NCBI GenBank assembly: GCA_938034385.1
Contig: CALHLC010000017.1
Location: 1-64,000 of the forward strand
Length of the DNA: 64,000 nt
Reading direction: 5' to 3'
Source: an uncultured Bacteriovoracaceae bacterium
GTDB taxonomy: Bacteria; Bdellovibrionota; Bacteriovoracia; Bacteriovoracales; Bacteriovoracaceae
The notes beneath the pieces are model-generated. The model had not been told where the DNA came from and did no database searches. It was given only the letters and a program-made list of their open reading frames with translations. Below, one piece after another: positions 8,882 through 18,395 of this stretch (within the stretch, counting starts at the first letter, position 1; each line of letters starts with the position of its first letter). A program made the position numbers and the translations under genes.

Positions 8882-11800
8882 ATGAAATCTATCCTATTAA
8901 TAACATTTCTATTATCTCTATATGCAAATTCTCAGATTTCAAGAATTTCTATCAAGCCTAGTAATCCTCCCGCTAATGATCTTATTTTTAATGGTGAAGC
9001 CATTACTAGTAAACAAGCAAAAAAGTTATCTCAAAGTATAGATCTTTCTAGCTTAGATCCCAAAGAAAATGGTACCTGGGTAGCAAAAAAGCTTGAATTA
9101 AAAAAGAGTAAGATTATCCCTGCTAAAAGCGTCGATTTTAAAGGTCATTTAACATCAATTAATTTATTTCGATTCTCTGGGGTGAGTGATGATGGTGAAC
9201 TGAGAACATATTATTTAGATAAGTACCTCCATACAACAATTTTAAGAAGAAACTTTCTAACTAAGCTTGGTTATATCTTTCCTGAAATGGCCCATCAGAA
9301 AAAATTGATAGTGAACTTTACTTCAGAGAATCAAAAAGAACAGTTTAAAAAGAAATTGAGACTAGATACTCAAGCTGCTTCGACTCGTTGGATAGATAGT
9401 GAAGCTGCTACTGCTTTAACGTTAAGAGATTTGGCTCAAATTGAGCTGACAGGTAAAGACCTGCCAAATGTCTTGATGGGAGTTCCTCCTCAAGATCCTG
9501 ATGATCCAAGTCGAGGGATTCTAAGAAGCAGGACTCAAAGAGCAGTCGTATTTGCTTATTCAATTCTTGATTTAAAAGAAAGTGCTAATAAGTTTCACTG
9601 GCACGTATGCAGAGAAAGTGATGGAACAATTGAGCTGCCTCACTTTTATGAGTTTAATAATTTTCAATCAGCCGATTTTTCTGATCTTCAGTGGATTGGA
9701 AAAAGAATTAAGTCTTTAGATAGAAAAGATATATTAGAAGTTTTAGAGAAAACGGCGATGCCTTTAGCTGTTCAAGCAATAGTCTATCATAAGATCTTAT
9801 CACGGATTCAAAGTGCTCTTAAGTGTATTAATTTATTAGATGATAAGACTGCAAAAAAGTTTGCCTTTAAAGAAAAGCCAAGTGCTCATCCTTATTTAGT
9901 GAAAGGGAAGGTAACTAAAGAGAAATGGTACGACGAAGGTTATGCAACAAATTTTGCTAGTCCTATTCAATCCGGACCTTTTAGTGAATCAAAGTGGTAT
10001 TTATTTTCTCTTGGTCAGTCTTTGGCCATAGATAATATTATTGGTTTGTTTAATAAACAATTAAAAGCTTTTGATCCAAGTACAGCTAGAGCAAAGAAAA
10101 TCCAAGAAGTACTGGAGTTTAATAGAGATCAATTCGTTGAGAGTGGAGATACAAAATTCTTAACTGAATTCCCTGTATCTACTTGGAAATCACCTGTGTT
10201 AGGGGGAGATCTTATTGTTTCTAGAGATGTTATTGTTGGAAATTATCTTGGGACAGACAATCTTGTACAAGTTGCTGACACATTTGGTTTTGCTGTTAGG
10301 CCAGGTATAATTACCGGAGTAGAGTTTTTAGAAAATGTTAATAATACTATTTTTAGAGGTGGAGTAAACTATGTGAAAACATGGACTCATATTAAACCTT
10401 TAACTTCGATTAAAACAGTTTTTGAAGAAAACTATAAAAATATTGTTGTACCTCTTTTTAAAAAAGATATTTCTAAAACTTTAGAAAAAGTGAAACTCAT
10501 GAATGATCAAGAATCTATTCAAGAGTTGTTGGAGAGATTAGCAGATCCTAATGTAGATAATACAGAGGAGATCGCTGGTAAGATTGAACAGAAGCAAGAA
10601 AAAATAAATAAGGTTTTTAAAGAATTTTCAGCTAAATTGGGTACAGGGGAGAGTCTCCTAATTACACAAAGGATTATTCCATACCTTGCTGGACAAACAG
10701 TTGTGCCTATCGGTCCATCAAATTTTTCACTGAAAGTAGGATTGCAATCAGAGCATATAGGGTTAAAAAGAACTCAGATTTATAGAAAAGATGCCAGTAC
10801 TATTCAAATTTATGAAGATAAAGGTAATGGATTTGGGATTACATTCTCTTTAGAACTTAGAAATAAAATTCCAATTTTTAGATTTGAACAAGAAAGAAGA
10901 AAAGGTAAGTTTGGAATAAAACTCTTTACCCTAGATCTTAATACTAAGCTTGAAGAAAATCCTGATATTTATCAAAACTTGTTAGTTTTAAATGATGTTG
11001 TGAAGTCTAATGACACCGAAGTACTAGAAGAAGTTGCTCCTCCAATTAAAGTAAGTGCTGATTTTTCTGATAAATATAATCGAACTTCATTTTTATTCTG
11101 GAAAAGACAACGCTTTAGAGGATTTACTAATTATTCCATTGATACTCCAAGTGGACTCAATGGAAAGTTTTGTACATATTATGATTCTATCAATAATGGT
11201 TTTAATTATGAATCTTTCTTGAAAGAAATCGTCAATTTTCAATTAAGTGAGCGAAGTGAAAATATTTCATGGGCAAATAATGTATGGCAAAATCCTGACG
11301 ATACGATCTTAGGTGCTAAGAAAATTAAAGAAGTTACTTATGAGGCGCAAATAAAAAATGATAAAATCCATCGAGAATTTTTAAATTTCAAGGTTGGTTA
11401 TGCAGGATGGTCAAAATCTGAGAAAAAAATAATTAAAGCAGTAGAGAAGATAAATAAAAACTTTTCTGAAAACTTATTTGATGTGAAGTCTTTAAAGAAG
11501 ATTGGCACTCATCAGCTCTATGACATTTCTGCTAATATATTTTTATATGATCAGGGAGTTAAAAACTTAAAGAAGATCACTCCTGATACCTTAATAAGAA
11601 TGGCCTACCCTTTAGAGAAAAAACGTTTTGAGAGATGCCAAGATTATATGACTCAAAGAACTTTAAAAGATGGAAACAAAATACCTACATGTGGCCTTCT
11701 CTCTAAAGCAATTAAAATAAAAAAACAATGTGATAAAATTGTAAATACAATTACAAATACGCAAAAAATTAGTAAATGTTATCCTAAGTTTTTCAAGGCC

Positions 11801-12040
11801 CTTTATGAAGATTTAGAGATTGAGAGCTTATTAACTTTGATTGGTAAGCAAAACACATTCATTCAAGGAACAATTGATGGTTTTAGGACAAAATCAGAGG
11901 TTTTAAGAGAAACGATTTTTTCAAATAGCTTTGGACAAAAACACCCAAAGTACCCATATGGAATATTAAATAATGTACAAAAAAGAGTAGGACTAAATTC
12001 AGGTGAGTTCACTGGTCAATGGTTAAGGGAGAGACCATGA
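8882..12040 (+). CDS. Very large exported protein (1052 aa), unknown, coupled to a subtilase
   Basis: The protein has a signal peptide (MKSILLITFLLSLYANS) and about 1035 mature residues with no family I recognise. A charged, probably coiled-coil stretch lies near residues 530-580 (TLEKVKLMNDQ through KINKVFKEF). Regions near residues 600-700 look beta-rich (FSLKVGLQSEHIGLKR, GFGITFSLELRNKIPIFRFEQ). Cysteines are concentrated near the C-terminus (ERCQDYM, PTCGLL, KKQCDK, SKCYP). No Shine-Dalgarno is seen; TATAGT at 8861 would give a leader of only a few bases. Its stop codon overlaps the start of the protease gene (ATGA), so the two are made together and the protein is a candidate substrate or partner of the protease. 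Confidence 0.85.
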   Translation: MKSILLITFLLSLYANSQISRISIKPSNPPANDLIFNGEAITSKQAKKLSQSIDLSSLDPKENGTWVAKKLELKKSKIIPAKSVDFKGHLTSINLFRFSGVSDDGELRTYYLDKYLHTTILRRNFLTKLGYIFPEMAHQKKLIVNFTSENQKEQFKKKLRLDTQAASTRWIDSEAATALTLRDLAQIELTGKDLPNVLMGVPPQDPDDPSRGILRSRTQRAVVFAYSILDLKESANKFHWHVCRESDGTIELPHFYEFNNFQSADFSDLQWIGKRIKSLDRKDILEVLEKTAMPLAVQAIVYHKILSRIQSALKCINLLDDKTAKKFAFKEKPSAHPYLVKGKVTKEKWYDEGYATNFASPIQSGPFSESKWYLFSLGQSLAIDNIIGLFNKQLKAFDPSTARAKKIQEVLEFNRDQFVESGDTKFLTEFPVSTWKSPVLGGDLIVSRDVIVGNYLGTDNLVQVADTFGFAVRPGIITGVEFLENVNNTIFRGGVNYVKTWTHIKPLTSIKTVFEENYKNIVVPLFKKDISKTLEKVKLMNDQESIQELLERLADPNVDNTEEIAGKIEQKQEKINKVFKEFSAKLGTGESLLITQRIIPYLAGQTVVPIGPSNFSLKVGLQSEHIGLKRTQIYRKDASTIQIYEDKGNGFGITFSLELRNKIPIFRFEQERRKGKFGIKLFTLDLNTKLEENPDIYQNLLVLNDVVKSNDTEVLEEVAPPIKVSADFSDKYNRTSFLFWKRQRFRGFTNYSIDTPSGLNGKFCTYYDSINNGFNYESFLKEIVNFQLSERSENISWANNVWQNPDDTILGAKKIKEVTYEAQIKNDKIHREFLNFKVGYAGWSKSEKKIIKAVEKINKNFSENLFDVKSLKKIGTHQLYDISANIFLYDQGVKNLKKITPDTLIRMAYPLEKKRFERCQDYMTQRTLKDGNKIPTCGLLSKAIKIKKQCDKIVNTITNTQKISKCYPKFFKALYEDLEIESLLTLIGKQNTFIQGTIDGFRTKSEVLRETIFSNSFGQKHPKYPYGILNNVQKRVGLNSGEFTGQWLRERP

Positions 12041-14934
12041 AATATATAGTACTTTTATACTCTTTTACAATTTTTGCTAACCCATTTTTTAAGAATCAGT
12101 GGGGATTGGAAAATTCTTCTCAAAGTTATGTGAAGATTATTGGAGAACTAGAGAAAACTAATATACCTGGAGTAAAAGGCCTAGATATAAATTGGAAGAA
12201 ACCAAAACTGAAAAAAAGACCTATTATTGCTATCATAGATACAGGTCTTGATATTTATCACCCAGAATTTAAAGATAGAATCTGGAAAAACCCCGAGTTT
12301 TCACAAAAGTATGATTTTGCTCCAGAGCTGAGCCTTGGAAAAAATTTCTTAGTAGGTGATTATCAGAAAAAAATAAATTTCAAATTATCAAAAGATGAAG
12401 AATGCAAAAAAGATAAGAAAGCATGTATTCAAAAACTTAGTAAATCTACCTTCAATGTCATTGACGATAAAGGTCATGGTACACATGTAAGTGGAATTGC
12501 AGCTGCAGCCGATAATAAGCTTGGAGTTGTAGGGATTTCACCAGATGCTTTAATTATGCCTCTTAAAGTAATAGATAACGATGTGAGTGGATATTCTCAC
12601 AATGGTAAATCAATGGTTGATGTCTTTGCACAGGCCATAGAGTTTGCAGTGAAAAATAAGGCAGATGTCATCAATATGAGTGTAGGCTTTCCAAGTATCG
12701 TTCTTACGCAGAGATTTAAAAAAGCGATTAAATTAGCAAGTGATAATAACATTCCTATCATTGTTGCTGCAGGAAATAATAATAAAGAAATAGCAGTCTA
12801 TCCATGTAGTTTTGAATCAGTTATTTGCGTAGGTGCTATTGATCATACTGGTAAGATTCCAAACTTTTCAAACTTTGGACATAAAGTAGATATTCTAGCT
12901 CCTGGAGAGAATATTTTAAGTACTTATCCTCTTGAGATAGAATCTGAACTTCTTAGAGTTCAAGGTTATGAGTATATTAAAGGATCATCTCAAGCGGCCC
13001 CTTTTGTAACTGGAGTTGTTGCAAATATTAAAGGAGTATTTCCTGAGATAGGTCTTAAAGAACTTAAAAATAGATTGTTCTCTAATGCGAAAAAAATAGA
13101 AGATAAAAAGAAACATTCGATGTTTGGTCTTGTTGATCAAGAAAGATCGTTACAAAAAAGTAATGAATTCTTAGTTGTTCCTAAGTTCAAAGGAAGAGAT
13201 AAAATTGAAATTGATTCTAAACGCGGGTTTTCCTATAACTTAAAAATTGAAAACCTAGGTAAGGCAGGTGAATTAAAAATTGAATTAAGTTCTAATGTTT
13301 TAAAATTCAAGAAGAAAGTGTTTACACGAAACATTGAAAATGAACTTAAATTGAGTATCCAAGGTCAAATTGAAAATTTAGAAATAGATTTCAGCGTTCC
13401 ATTAAATATTACTTTATCTATAGGAAACTTTAGCGAAACTTTTAAAGTGAATTTAAATGCTGTCAAAAAGATAGATTTAGCCAAGATCGAGAAAATTGAA
13501 ATCCCTGAAGAAAAACTTTCAAACATTCTACTTTTTAGACGAGGTAAAAAAACCTCTCTTTTAAGATATATACAACCTTTTCAAGGAACTATGGATAATA
13601 GTGAATACTACTATTTAGATAGGTCAAAGAAAAATGAAATTCATGTTAAGCTTTTAATTCATACTAACAATCAATTCAAAAAATTAGAGCTAATATATCC
13701 TAAAGGTGAAAGAGTAAATCATATAGTTAAGGGAGATTATAACCTTGATGGTAAATCTGATTATTTAGTAGTTACCAAGAAATTGAATAATCCTGAACGA
13801 TCTCAGAGATCAAGAGCTCTTTATACTTATAATTTATATTTTTATAAATCTGATTTTACGAAGCTTTATCCTGGAGATCTTTATAATTGGAAATATAGTG
13901 ATAATTATTCCGTTCTAGATTCAAGTAAAGGATTATTACCATTTAAGAATCGACAATCTAAAGTAAACTGGATTAAACATACTCATCCAAAACTTGGAGA
14001 TATACTTCTTCCTATAATTAAAAGAGTTGGAATCAGAACTAGTATTGATAATGGGGATGATTTATTTGACTTCGATCTTTTTCAAAAAAGTAATAGATAT
14101 TATGTATTGATTCCCAATAAAGCTAGAACTCTAGAGCCGAGAGTTTTTAAATCATTTCAATTTGAAGAGAAATTAAGACAATTATTGGATTTAAGTGATA
14201 GTGCAAGAATTAGATTTCTATCAATTATTACTTCTCCTTTAGGCGTCATCAACTTCATTACTCAGATTGAAGAAGGATCAACAAAAAAATATTACTTGGT
14301 GAACTTTAGTAAGTTTGAACATTACACTCTTAGTTCAAATATTCTTGATGGAGTGAGTTTTCTTGATAAGGCAGTAACTCTAAACCTACAAAAGCATCAA
14401 AATGAGTCGCTCCTGTTTAGACTCGTAGATCAAAGTTTAGGAAGTATTAAAGTTATTTCAGATAATGGGAACTTAGTTGAAACTAAAGAATTAAACTCTA
14501 GAGGGTGGGATGATCCTATCATCAGTCACTTAGGAAGTTATAAATTAAACGGTGAAGCAAATATATTTTTAGAGTCTCGGTACTGGATGCATTTATTTTC
14601 AGGGGGAAATCACTTTACACTCCCGATAAATCGAGAGAGTTCCTTTCCAGGAGTGTTCTTTAAGGAAACAATGGAGGTTATAGAGACATCTATTAAAGGT
14701 GAATTAACCCCATCTTTGTTTGTAAACTCTACACTTTTATATGGTGATCAACTCTATAGTTCCGTTCAAGTTGATGGAAAGTTCATAAGACCTATTGATT
14801 TCAGCATTAGTATCCCTGAAAATTGTACTTATGTAGCTCCAGGAAAAACAAATTCTACTGGTGCTCATAATTATTTACTAAACTGTAAAGTAGATAATAA
14901 GGCCTATATTTATAAAATCCCTTTAAATATCTAA
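12037..14934 (+). CDS. Secreted subtilisin-like serine protease (peptidase S8) with long C-terminal region
   Basis: Start is ATG 12037, which overlaps the upstream stop (ATGA) and follows AAGGGAG; it gives 965 residues with a signal peptide (MKYIVLLYSFTIFA). The S8 triad is visible: Asp68 in IIDTGLD, His147 in GHGTHVSGIAAA and Ser318 in KGSSQAAPFVTG, with the oxyanion Asn in VAAGNNNK. Catalytic residues therefore lie in the first 350 residues. The remaining 600 or so are uncharacterised and probably beta-rich, with one FG-GAP/calcium-loop-like motif at 567-578 (DYNLDGKSDYLV). The large C-terminal part may bind a surface or the co-expressed 1052-residue protein. There is no obvious separate propeptide domain; the sequence goes quickly into FKNQWGLENS, typical of S8 start regions. 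Confidence 0.9.
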   Translation: MKYIVLLYSFTIFANPFFKNQWGLENSSQSYVKIIGELEKTNIPGVKGLDINWKKPKLKKRPIIAIIDTGLDIYHPEFKDRIWKNPEFSQKYDFAPELSLGKNFLVGDYQKKINFKLSKDEECKKDKKACIQKLSKSTFNVIDDKGHGTHVSGIAAAADNKLGVVGISPDALIMPLKVIDNDVSGYSHNGKSMVDVFAQAIEFAVKNKADVINMSVGFPSIVLTQRFKKAIKLASDNNIPIIVAAGNNNKEIAVYPCSFESVICVGAIDHTGKIPNFSNFGHKVDILAPGENILSTYPLEIESELLRVQGYEYIKGSSQAAPFVTGVVANIKGVFPEIGLKELKNRLFSNAKKIEDKKKHSMFGLVDQERSLQKSNEFLVVPKFKGRDKIEIDSKRGFSYNLKIENLGKAGELKIELSSNVLKFKKKVFTRNIENELKLSIQGQIENLEIDFSVPLNITLSIGNFSETFKVNLNAVKKIDLAKIEKIEIPEEKLSNILLFRRGKKTSLLRYIQPFQGTMDNSEYYYLDRSKKNEIHVKLLIHTNNQFKKLELIYPKGERVNHIVKGDYNLDGKSDYLVVTKKLNNPERSQRSRALYTYNLYFYKSDFTKLYPGDLYNWKYSDNYSVLDSSKGLLPFKNRQSKVNWIKHTHPKLGDILLPIIKRVGIRTSIDNGDDLFDFDLFQKSNRYYVLIPNKARTLEPRVFKSFQFEEKLRQLLDLSDSARIRFLSIITSPLGVINFITQIEEGSTKKYYLVNFSKFEHYTLSSNILDGVSFLDKAVTLNLQKHQNESLLFRLVDQSLGSIKVISDNGNLVETKELNSRGWDDPIISHLGSYKLNGEANIFLESRYWMHLFSGGNHFTLPINRESSFPGVFFKETMEVIETSIKGELTPSLFVNSTLLYGDQLYSSVQVDGKFIRPIDFSISIPENCTYVAPGKTNSTGAHNYLLNCKVDNKAYIYKIPLNI

Positions 14935-14998
14935 TGTCACTTTGACCCTAAATCTATTAATCGGTGTCATTTTCTCTGTCAACTTCATACAGTCATAT

Positions 14999-15013
14999 TG
15001 CACCAGTTTTCAA
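14999..15013 (+). promoter_or_regulatory. Upstream element shared by the duplicated lipoprotein genes (copy 1)
   Basis: TGCACCAGTTTTCAA here recurs as TGCACTAGTTTTCAA at 16123-16137, one difference in 15, about 100-115 bases before each paralogue's ATG. It may be a retained regulatory element or a remnant of the duplication. No factor is identified. Confidence 0.4.
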
Positions 15014-15127
15014 AACGTTTCGTCTGTAGAACACTCGTATTAAGTTTAAAAGTAATAGGATTTACTTCGTAGATAACGCCAAACCGTTACCCGTAATTTA
15101 TTTGGGGTGCAAACAAAGGAGAGGGAC

Positions 15128-15982
15128 ATGGCATTAGGGAAAAGAATTATTTTAATGTTTACAGGATTATTATTATCCATGACATTCGTATCTTGTGATT
15201 CAAGTACGACTTCAGGAGGAGGAACAGTTGTTGTTGTTCCACCGGCAGTAGAGAAACTATTGACTTCACCAAACGTCACAGCAGACGCTTTTGTTGATTC
15301 AATTAACTTTATCGATGGAAACTTGGACTCATATGTTGAGCTCTATGACACATTTAGAGATGAAGATGAAGGACTAGATAATTGGTTTGTCATCTGGGAC
15401 GACTTTTATGGTGAATACAAGGCAGTTAGCCTTCAATACATTAGATCAATCCAATATTGGGACTTCGTGAAAAACACTGATTCACTTGCTGATGAGTTCA
15501 GAGCAATAGAATCTGATGATATTGCTGCTGGAGAGCTAGATGGTGATTTCTTTGGTGATGATTATGAAGTTGTAGATTATTTTGAAGATGATGACATTTT
15601 TGTTGGAAGAAACTCAGGTTGGGAATATGAAGATGAAGATCAAACATCAGATGTGAATCTTATGGCAGCTAAAATTGCTCAAAAGAAATTCTTAACAATG
15701 GCATCAGCTGTTTCTTATGAATTTAAAGTAAATATCTCTACAGCAATGGGATTAGTAACTTTAGGTGATAAAATGGGAGCAATGAAGTCTAAAGGTGATT
15801 TATCAGCTGAAGATCAATTAGCACTTTCTGCTGACCTTCAGAAACTAACAGGAATTAGTCTTGATGATTTAGCAAGTAAGTCAAAAGAGCAAATCTTTGC
15901 TAAAGCAGCAAAGAGCTTAGGAACTAGTGCTGTGAACTTAGAGCAGAAGCTTTTACCTGAAGTATTTGGAATTGAATTATAA
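15128..15982 (+). CDS. Acidic lipoprotein, tandem paralogue 1
   Basis: Start ATG 15128 follows AAAGGAGAGG. The 284-residue product has a lipoprotein signal with lipobox FVSC, then a short Ser/Gly/Val/Pro linker. The mature part is very acidic (LYDTFRDEDEGLDNW, DYFEDDDIF, WEYEDEDQTSD). The C-terminal half is Ala/Leu/Lys rich and likely helical (MAAKIAQKKFL, GDKMGAMKSKGDL, NLEQKLLPE). Its neighbour at 16233 is over 80 percent identical by eye, so the pair arose by tandem duplication. No family is recognised. A calcium or cation role for the acidic patches is only a guess. Followed by a strong terminator at 16015-16042. Confidence 0.85.
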   Translation: MALGKRIILMFTGLLLSMTFVSCDSSTTSGGGTVVVVPPAVEKLLTSPNVTADAFVDSINFIDGNLDSYVELYDTFRDEDEGLDNWFVIWDDFYGEYKAVSLQYIRSIQYWDFVKNTDSLADEFRAIESDDIAAGELDGDFFGDDYEVVDYFEDDDIFVGRNSGWEYEDEDQTSDVNLMAAKIAQKKFLTMASAVSYEFKVNISTAMGLVTLGDKMGAMKSKGDLSAEDQLALSADLQKLTGISLDDLASKSKEQIFAKAAKSLGTSAVNLEQKLLPEVFGIEL

Positions 15983-16014
15983 GACTTAAAAATCTTAAAA
16001 TATAATTTAAAAAG

Positions 16015-16042
16015 AGGGCCAAGTAATTGGCCCTTTTTTTTT
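16015..16042 (+). terminator. Intrinsic terminator
   Basis: AGGGCCAA pairs with TTGGCCCT around the loop GTAA, followed by nine T. It separates the two paralogous lipoprotein genes, so each has its own transcription unit. Confidence 0.92.
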
Positions 16043-16122
16043 CTATCATTTCTTTAGCTGTCTATAGCCGTTTTTTTTCTCTTTATCGACTTTCTTACAC
16101 TGAGTATGGGAATTAGCCAAAA

Positions 16123-16137
16123 TGCACTAGTTTTCAA
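16123..16137 (+). promoter_or_regulatory. Upstream element shared by the duplicated lipoprotein genes (copy 2)
   Basis: TGCACTAGTTTTCAA matches 14999-15013 at 14 of 15 positions. The leader near the ribosome binding site is also conserved (TTGGGTGC then AAAGGAGA at 16209-16228, compared with TTGGGGTGC then AAAGGAGA upstream of 15128). Confidence 0.4.
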
Positions 16138-16232
16138 TCCTTGATTTAAGATCTAAAACATATTCAAGAAAATCAGTAATAAGATATTACAAAAAACTTC
16201 CAAATACATTGGGTGCTTTTAAAGGAGAAAAA

Positions 16233-17033
16233 ATGAAATCAATGATTATTTTAACTATTTCGAGCTTGCTATTATTTGCTTCATGTAATGATGTAGACTA
16301 TGTAGATGCTTACACTTCGCCAAACGTAAGTGTAGATTCTTTTGTCGATTCATTAAATTACGTAGATGGGAACCTAGATTCTTACGTTGAATTATATGAT
16401 ACGTTCAGAGATGAAGATGAAGGACTAGATAATTGGTTTGTTATTTGGGACGATTTTTATGGTGAGTATAAAGCAGTTAGTCTTCAATATATTAGATCAA
16501 TTATTTATTATGATTATGTAAGAAATACAGATGCTCTTGCTGATGAATTCAGAGCAATCGAAGCTGATGATATTGCAGTTGGTGAACTTAATGGTGATTT
16601 CTTCGGAGATGATTATGAAGTTGTAGACTATTTTGAGTTTGATGATGTATTTGTTGGAAGAAACTCTGGTTGGGAATATGAGGATGAAGATCAAACTTCA
16701 GATGTAAACCTTATGGCAGCTAAAATTGCTCAAAAGAAATTCTTAACTCTTGCTTCAGCTGTGTCTTATGAATTTAAAGTAAGTATCTCTACAGCAATGG
16801 GATTAGTTACTTTGGGTGAGAAGATGGAAACAATGAAGTCTAAGGGTGATCTTTCACTTGAAGATCAATCTGCATTATCAGCTGATCTTCAAAAATTAAC
16901 AGGTGTAAGTCTTAATGATCTAGCTAATAACTCTAAAGAAGTAATATTAGCAAAAGCTGCAAAGAATTTAGGTACTAATGCTGTAAACTTAGAGCAAAAG
17001 CTTTTACCTGAACTATTTGGAATAGAGCTATAA
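16233..17033 (+). CDS. Acidic lipoprotein, tandem paralogue 2
   Basis: Start ATG 16233 follows AAAGGAG; earlier in-frame starts would bury the signal. The 266-residue protein has lipobox FASC (MKSMIILTISSLLLFASC). From TSPNV to the C-terminal LFGIEL it aligns without gaps to the gene at 15128. Differences cluster in the signal, in the linker (which is shorter here) and at scattered conservative positions, while long stretches such as NLDSYVELYDTFRDEDEGLD and SGWEYEDEDQTSDVNLMAAK are identical. The conserved protein with diverged synonymous codons suggests selection after duplication. Function unknown. Confidence 0.85.
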   Translation: MKSMIILTISSLLLFASCNDVDYVDAYTSPNVSVDSFVDSLNYVDGNLDSYVELYDTFRDEDEGLDNWFVIWDDFYGEYKAVSLQYIRSIIYYDYVRNTDALADEFRAIEADDIAVGELNGDFFGDDYEVVDYFEFDDVFVGRNSGWEYEDEDQTSDVNLMAAKIAQKKFLTLASAVSYEFKVSISTAMGLVTLGEKMETMKSKGDLSLEDQSALSADLQKLTGVSLNDLANNSKEVILAKAAKNLGTNAVNLEQKLLPELFGIEL

Positions 17034-17062
17034 TTTAAAAATTAGTATTTTTTTAGAAAAGA

Positions 17063-17086
17063 TAAGGGATGATTTATCATCCCTTA
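17063..17086 (-). terminator. Hairpin between convergent genes, probable terminator
   Basis: TAAGGGATGAT at 17063-17073 pairs with ATCATCCCTTA at 17076-17086. On the minus strand it is followed by a T-rich stretch (TCTTTTC then a run of A-complement T); on the plus strand the T-tract is poor. It lies between the lipoprotein gene and the convergent glycosyltransferase gene. Confidence 0.55.
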
Positions 17087-17097
17087 CTTATGTATGA

Positions 17098-17802
17098 TCA
17101 CCTTAGTGGTTTGGCATACCAACTCTTCCATGTTTCAATTCTTCTTTTAAAAAAAAGAACCATTAGTGGGTTAGTCTCAATAAGCAACTGCCAGATAGGT
17201 ATTGTGTCCCACTTACGATTAGATGGATAAACTTGAGTATCTTTGATTTTGATCGTTTTAATATGAGGTTTTTTTTTCTTTAATTCCCAAAAGTATATTA
17301 CATCTTCTCCCATGAATATGCTTTCATCAAAGCCTCCATTATCTAAAAATGTCTGTTTCTTATGAAATTGACAAGCTCCTTGATGCATTTTCAGAAGTAA
17401 AGCAAGGAGCTTCCATCCATTCATATAAAGATTAACCAATTTTCTTTTGCTAAATGAGATAACTTTCACTGAACCTGCTAGAAAGTGATTATTGAATTGT
17501 TCTAAGATCTTTGAAATAGTATCAGTAGAAACAATAGTGTCAGCATCTAAAAATACCAAGTTTTCGAATTTGGCCTCTTTAGCTCCTCTATTTCTAACAG
17601 TTGAAATATTTCGTTTAGGCTCATCTAAGACTTTTAATTTAAAATCCATCGCAACTTTCCTGGTTTTATCAGTTGAATTATTATCTACTAAAATGATTTC
17701 ATAGTCCTTAGTTTTAGAATACGCAATAGATTTTTTGAGAGCTTTAATCGTTTCAGGCAAATATTTTTCTTCATTATATGCAGGAATAATTATACTAATC
17801 AT
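17098..17802 (-). CDS. Family 2 glycosyltransferase
   Basis: The 234-residue GT-A enzyme has MISIIIPAYNEEKYLPETI at its start, VDNNSTD, and the nucleotide-sugar/metal motif LDADTIV (DxD). The later GGFDESIFMGEDVIYFWEL resembles the acceptor-side (ED) region. I choose ATG 17802: GGAG lies six bases before it, and it forms an ATGA overlap with the stop of the DUF6624 gene; an upstream ATG at 17829 is less likely. There are no transmembrane segments. It transfers a sugar to an unknown acceptor, possibly an envelope glycan. It is the second gene of a two-gene unit that may read through from aroA. Confidence 0.88.
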   Translation of the reverse strand: MISIIIPAYNEEKYLPETIKALKKSIAYSKTKDYEIILVDNNSTDKTRKVAMDFKLKVLDEPKRNISTVRNRGAKEAKFENLVFLDADTIVSTDTISKILEQFNNHFLAGSVKVISFSKRKLVNLYMNGWKLLALLLKMHQGACQFHKKQTFLDNGGFDESIFMGEDVIYFWELKKKKPHIKTIKIKDTQVYPSNRKWDTIPIWQLLIETNPLMVLFFKRRIETWKSWYAKPLR

Positions 17803-18395
17803 TTTCTCCATCCTACTTTTTTTAACCATAACTGAAACTTTCGTTTTTTCTCTTGAAGGTCAATGGGTGGACGCTCATTATTGTTATTGGCATGTAGACG
17901 AATTTCGAGAATCGTTTCATCGAGTGAAGGAAGTCCCATCGTTTCTCTCAAAGAATCTACGTTTTTAATATCCTGAATAGGAAGTGGACTAAGCTGCTTA
18001 TTTTCATCCCAATCAAACTGAGTTCCATAAATCTGTGGTTTCCCTTCGAAAAAACAGATCCTATCCTGAAGCTTGGCAATTTTACTTAACTCAATTAGGC
18101 CTTTGCTTGCTTGCACTTTCAATATCTCAAGGCATTTTCTTTGAAAGTCTGGTTTACTTATTGCATGTTGAGCAATGATCCAAGCCGCATCTGAAGCTGA
18201 TTGGCCAACTTGATCTTTGTTAGGCCAACCAGATTGATTAATGATCTCTAAAAGCTTTGCTGCGTTTTGATTATGAACTTCTTCCATCTCTGGATGATAT
18301 CCATCATTTAAGACTCCTTGAGCAACTAAGTCCTCACGAACCTTTTGATCAAGTTCGAGCATATCAAGTAATGTTTTCTTTAAAGCTTGATCCAC
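17799..18395 (-). CDS. DUF6624-like protein
   Basis: The 198-residue cytoplasmic protein has the pattern of the DUF6624 family: WPNKDQVGQSASDAAWIIAQHA, a FQRKCLEIL segment, then AKLQDRICFFEGKPQIYGTQF followed by a Pro-rich LSPLPIQD. Biochemical function is unknown. It starts at GTG 18395 with no ribosome binding site; on the minus strand GATAAT at 18402-18407 lies exactly six bases upstream, with TTGATG 17 bases further, so the mRNA may be leaderless. Its stop overlaps the glycosyltransferase start. It lies 24 bases downstream of aroA. Confidence 0.75.
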   Translation of the reverse strand: MDQALKKTLLDMLELDQKVREDLVAQGVLNDGYHPEMEEVHNQNAAKLLEIINQSGWPNKDQVGQSASDAAWIIAQHAISKPDFQRKCLEILKVQASKGLIELSKIAKLQDRICFFEGKPQIYGTQFDWDENKQLSPLPIQDIKNVDSLRETMGLPSLDETILEIRLHANNNNERPPIDLQEKKRKFQLWLKKVGWRK

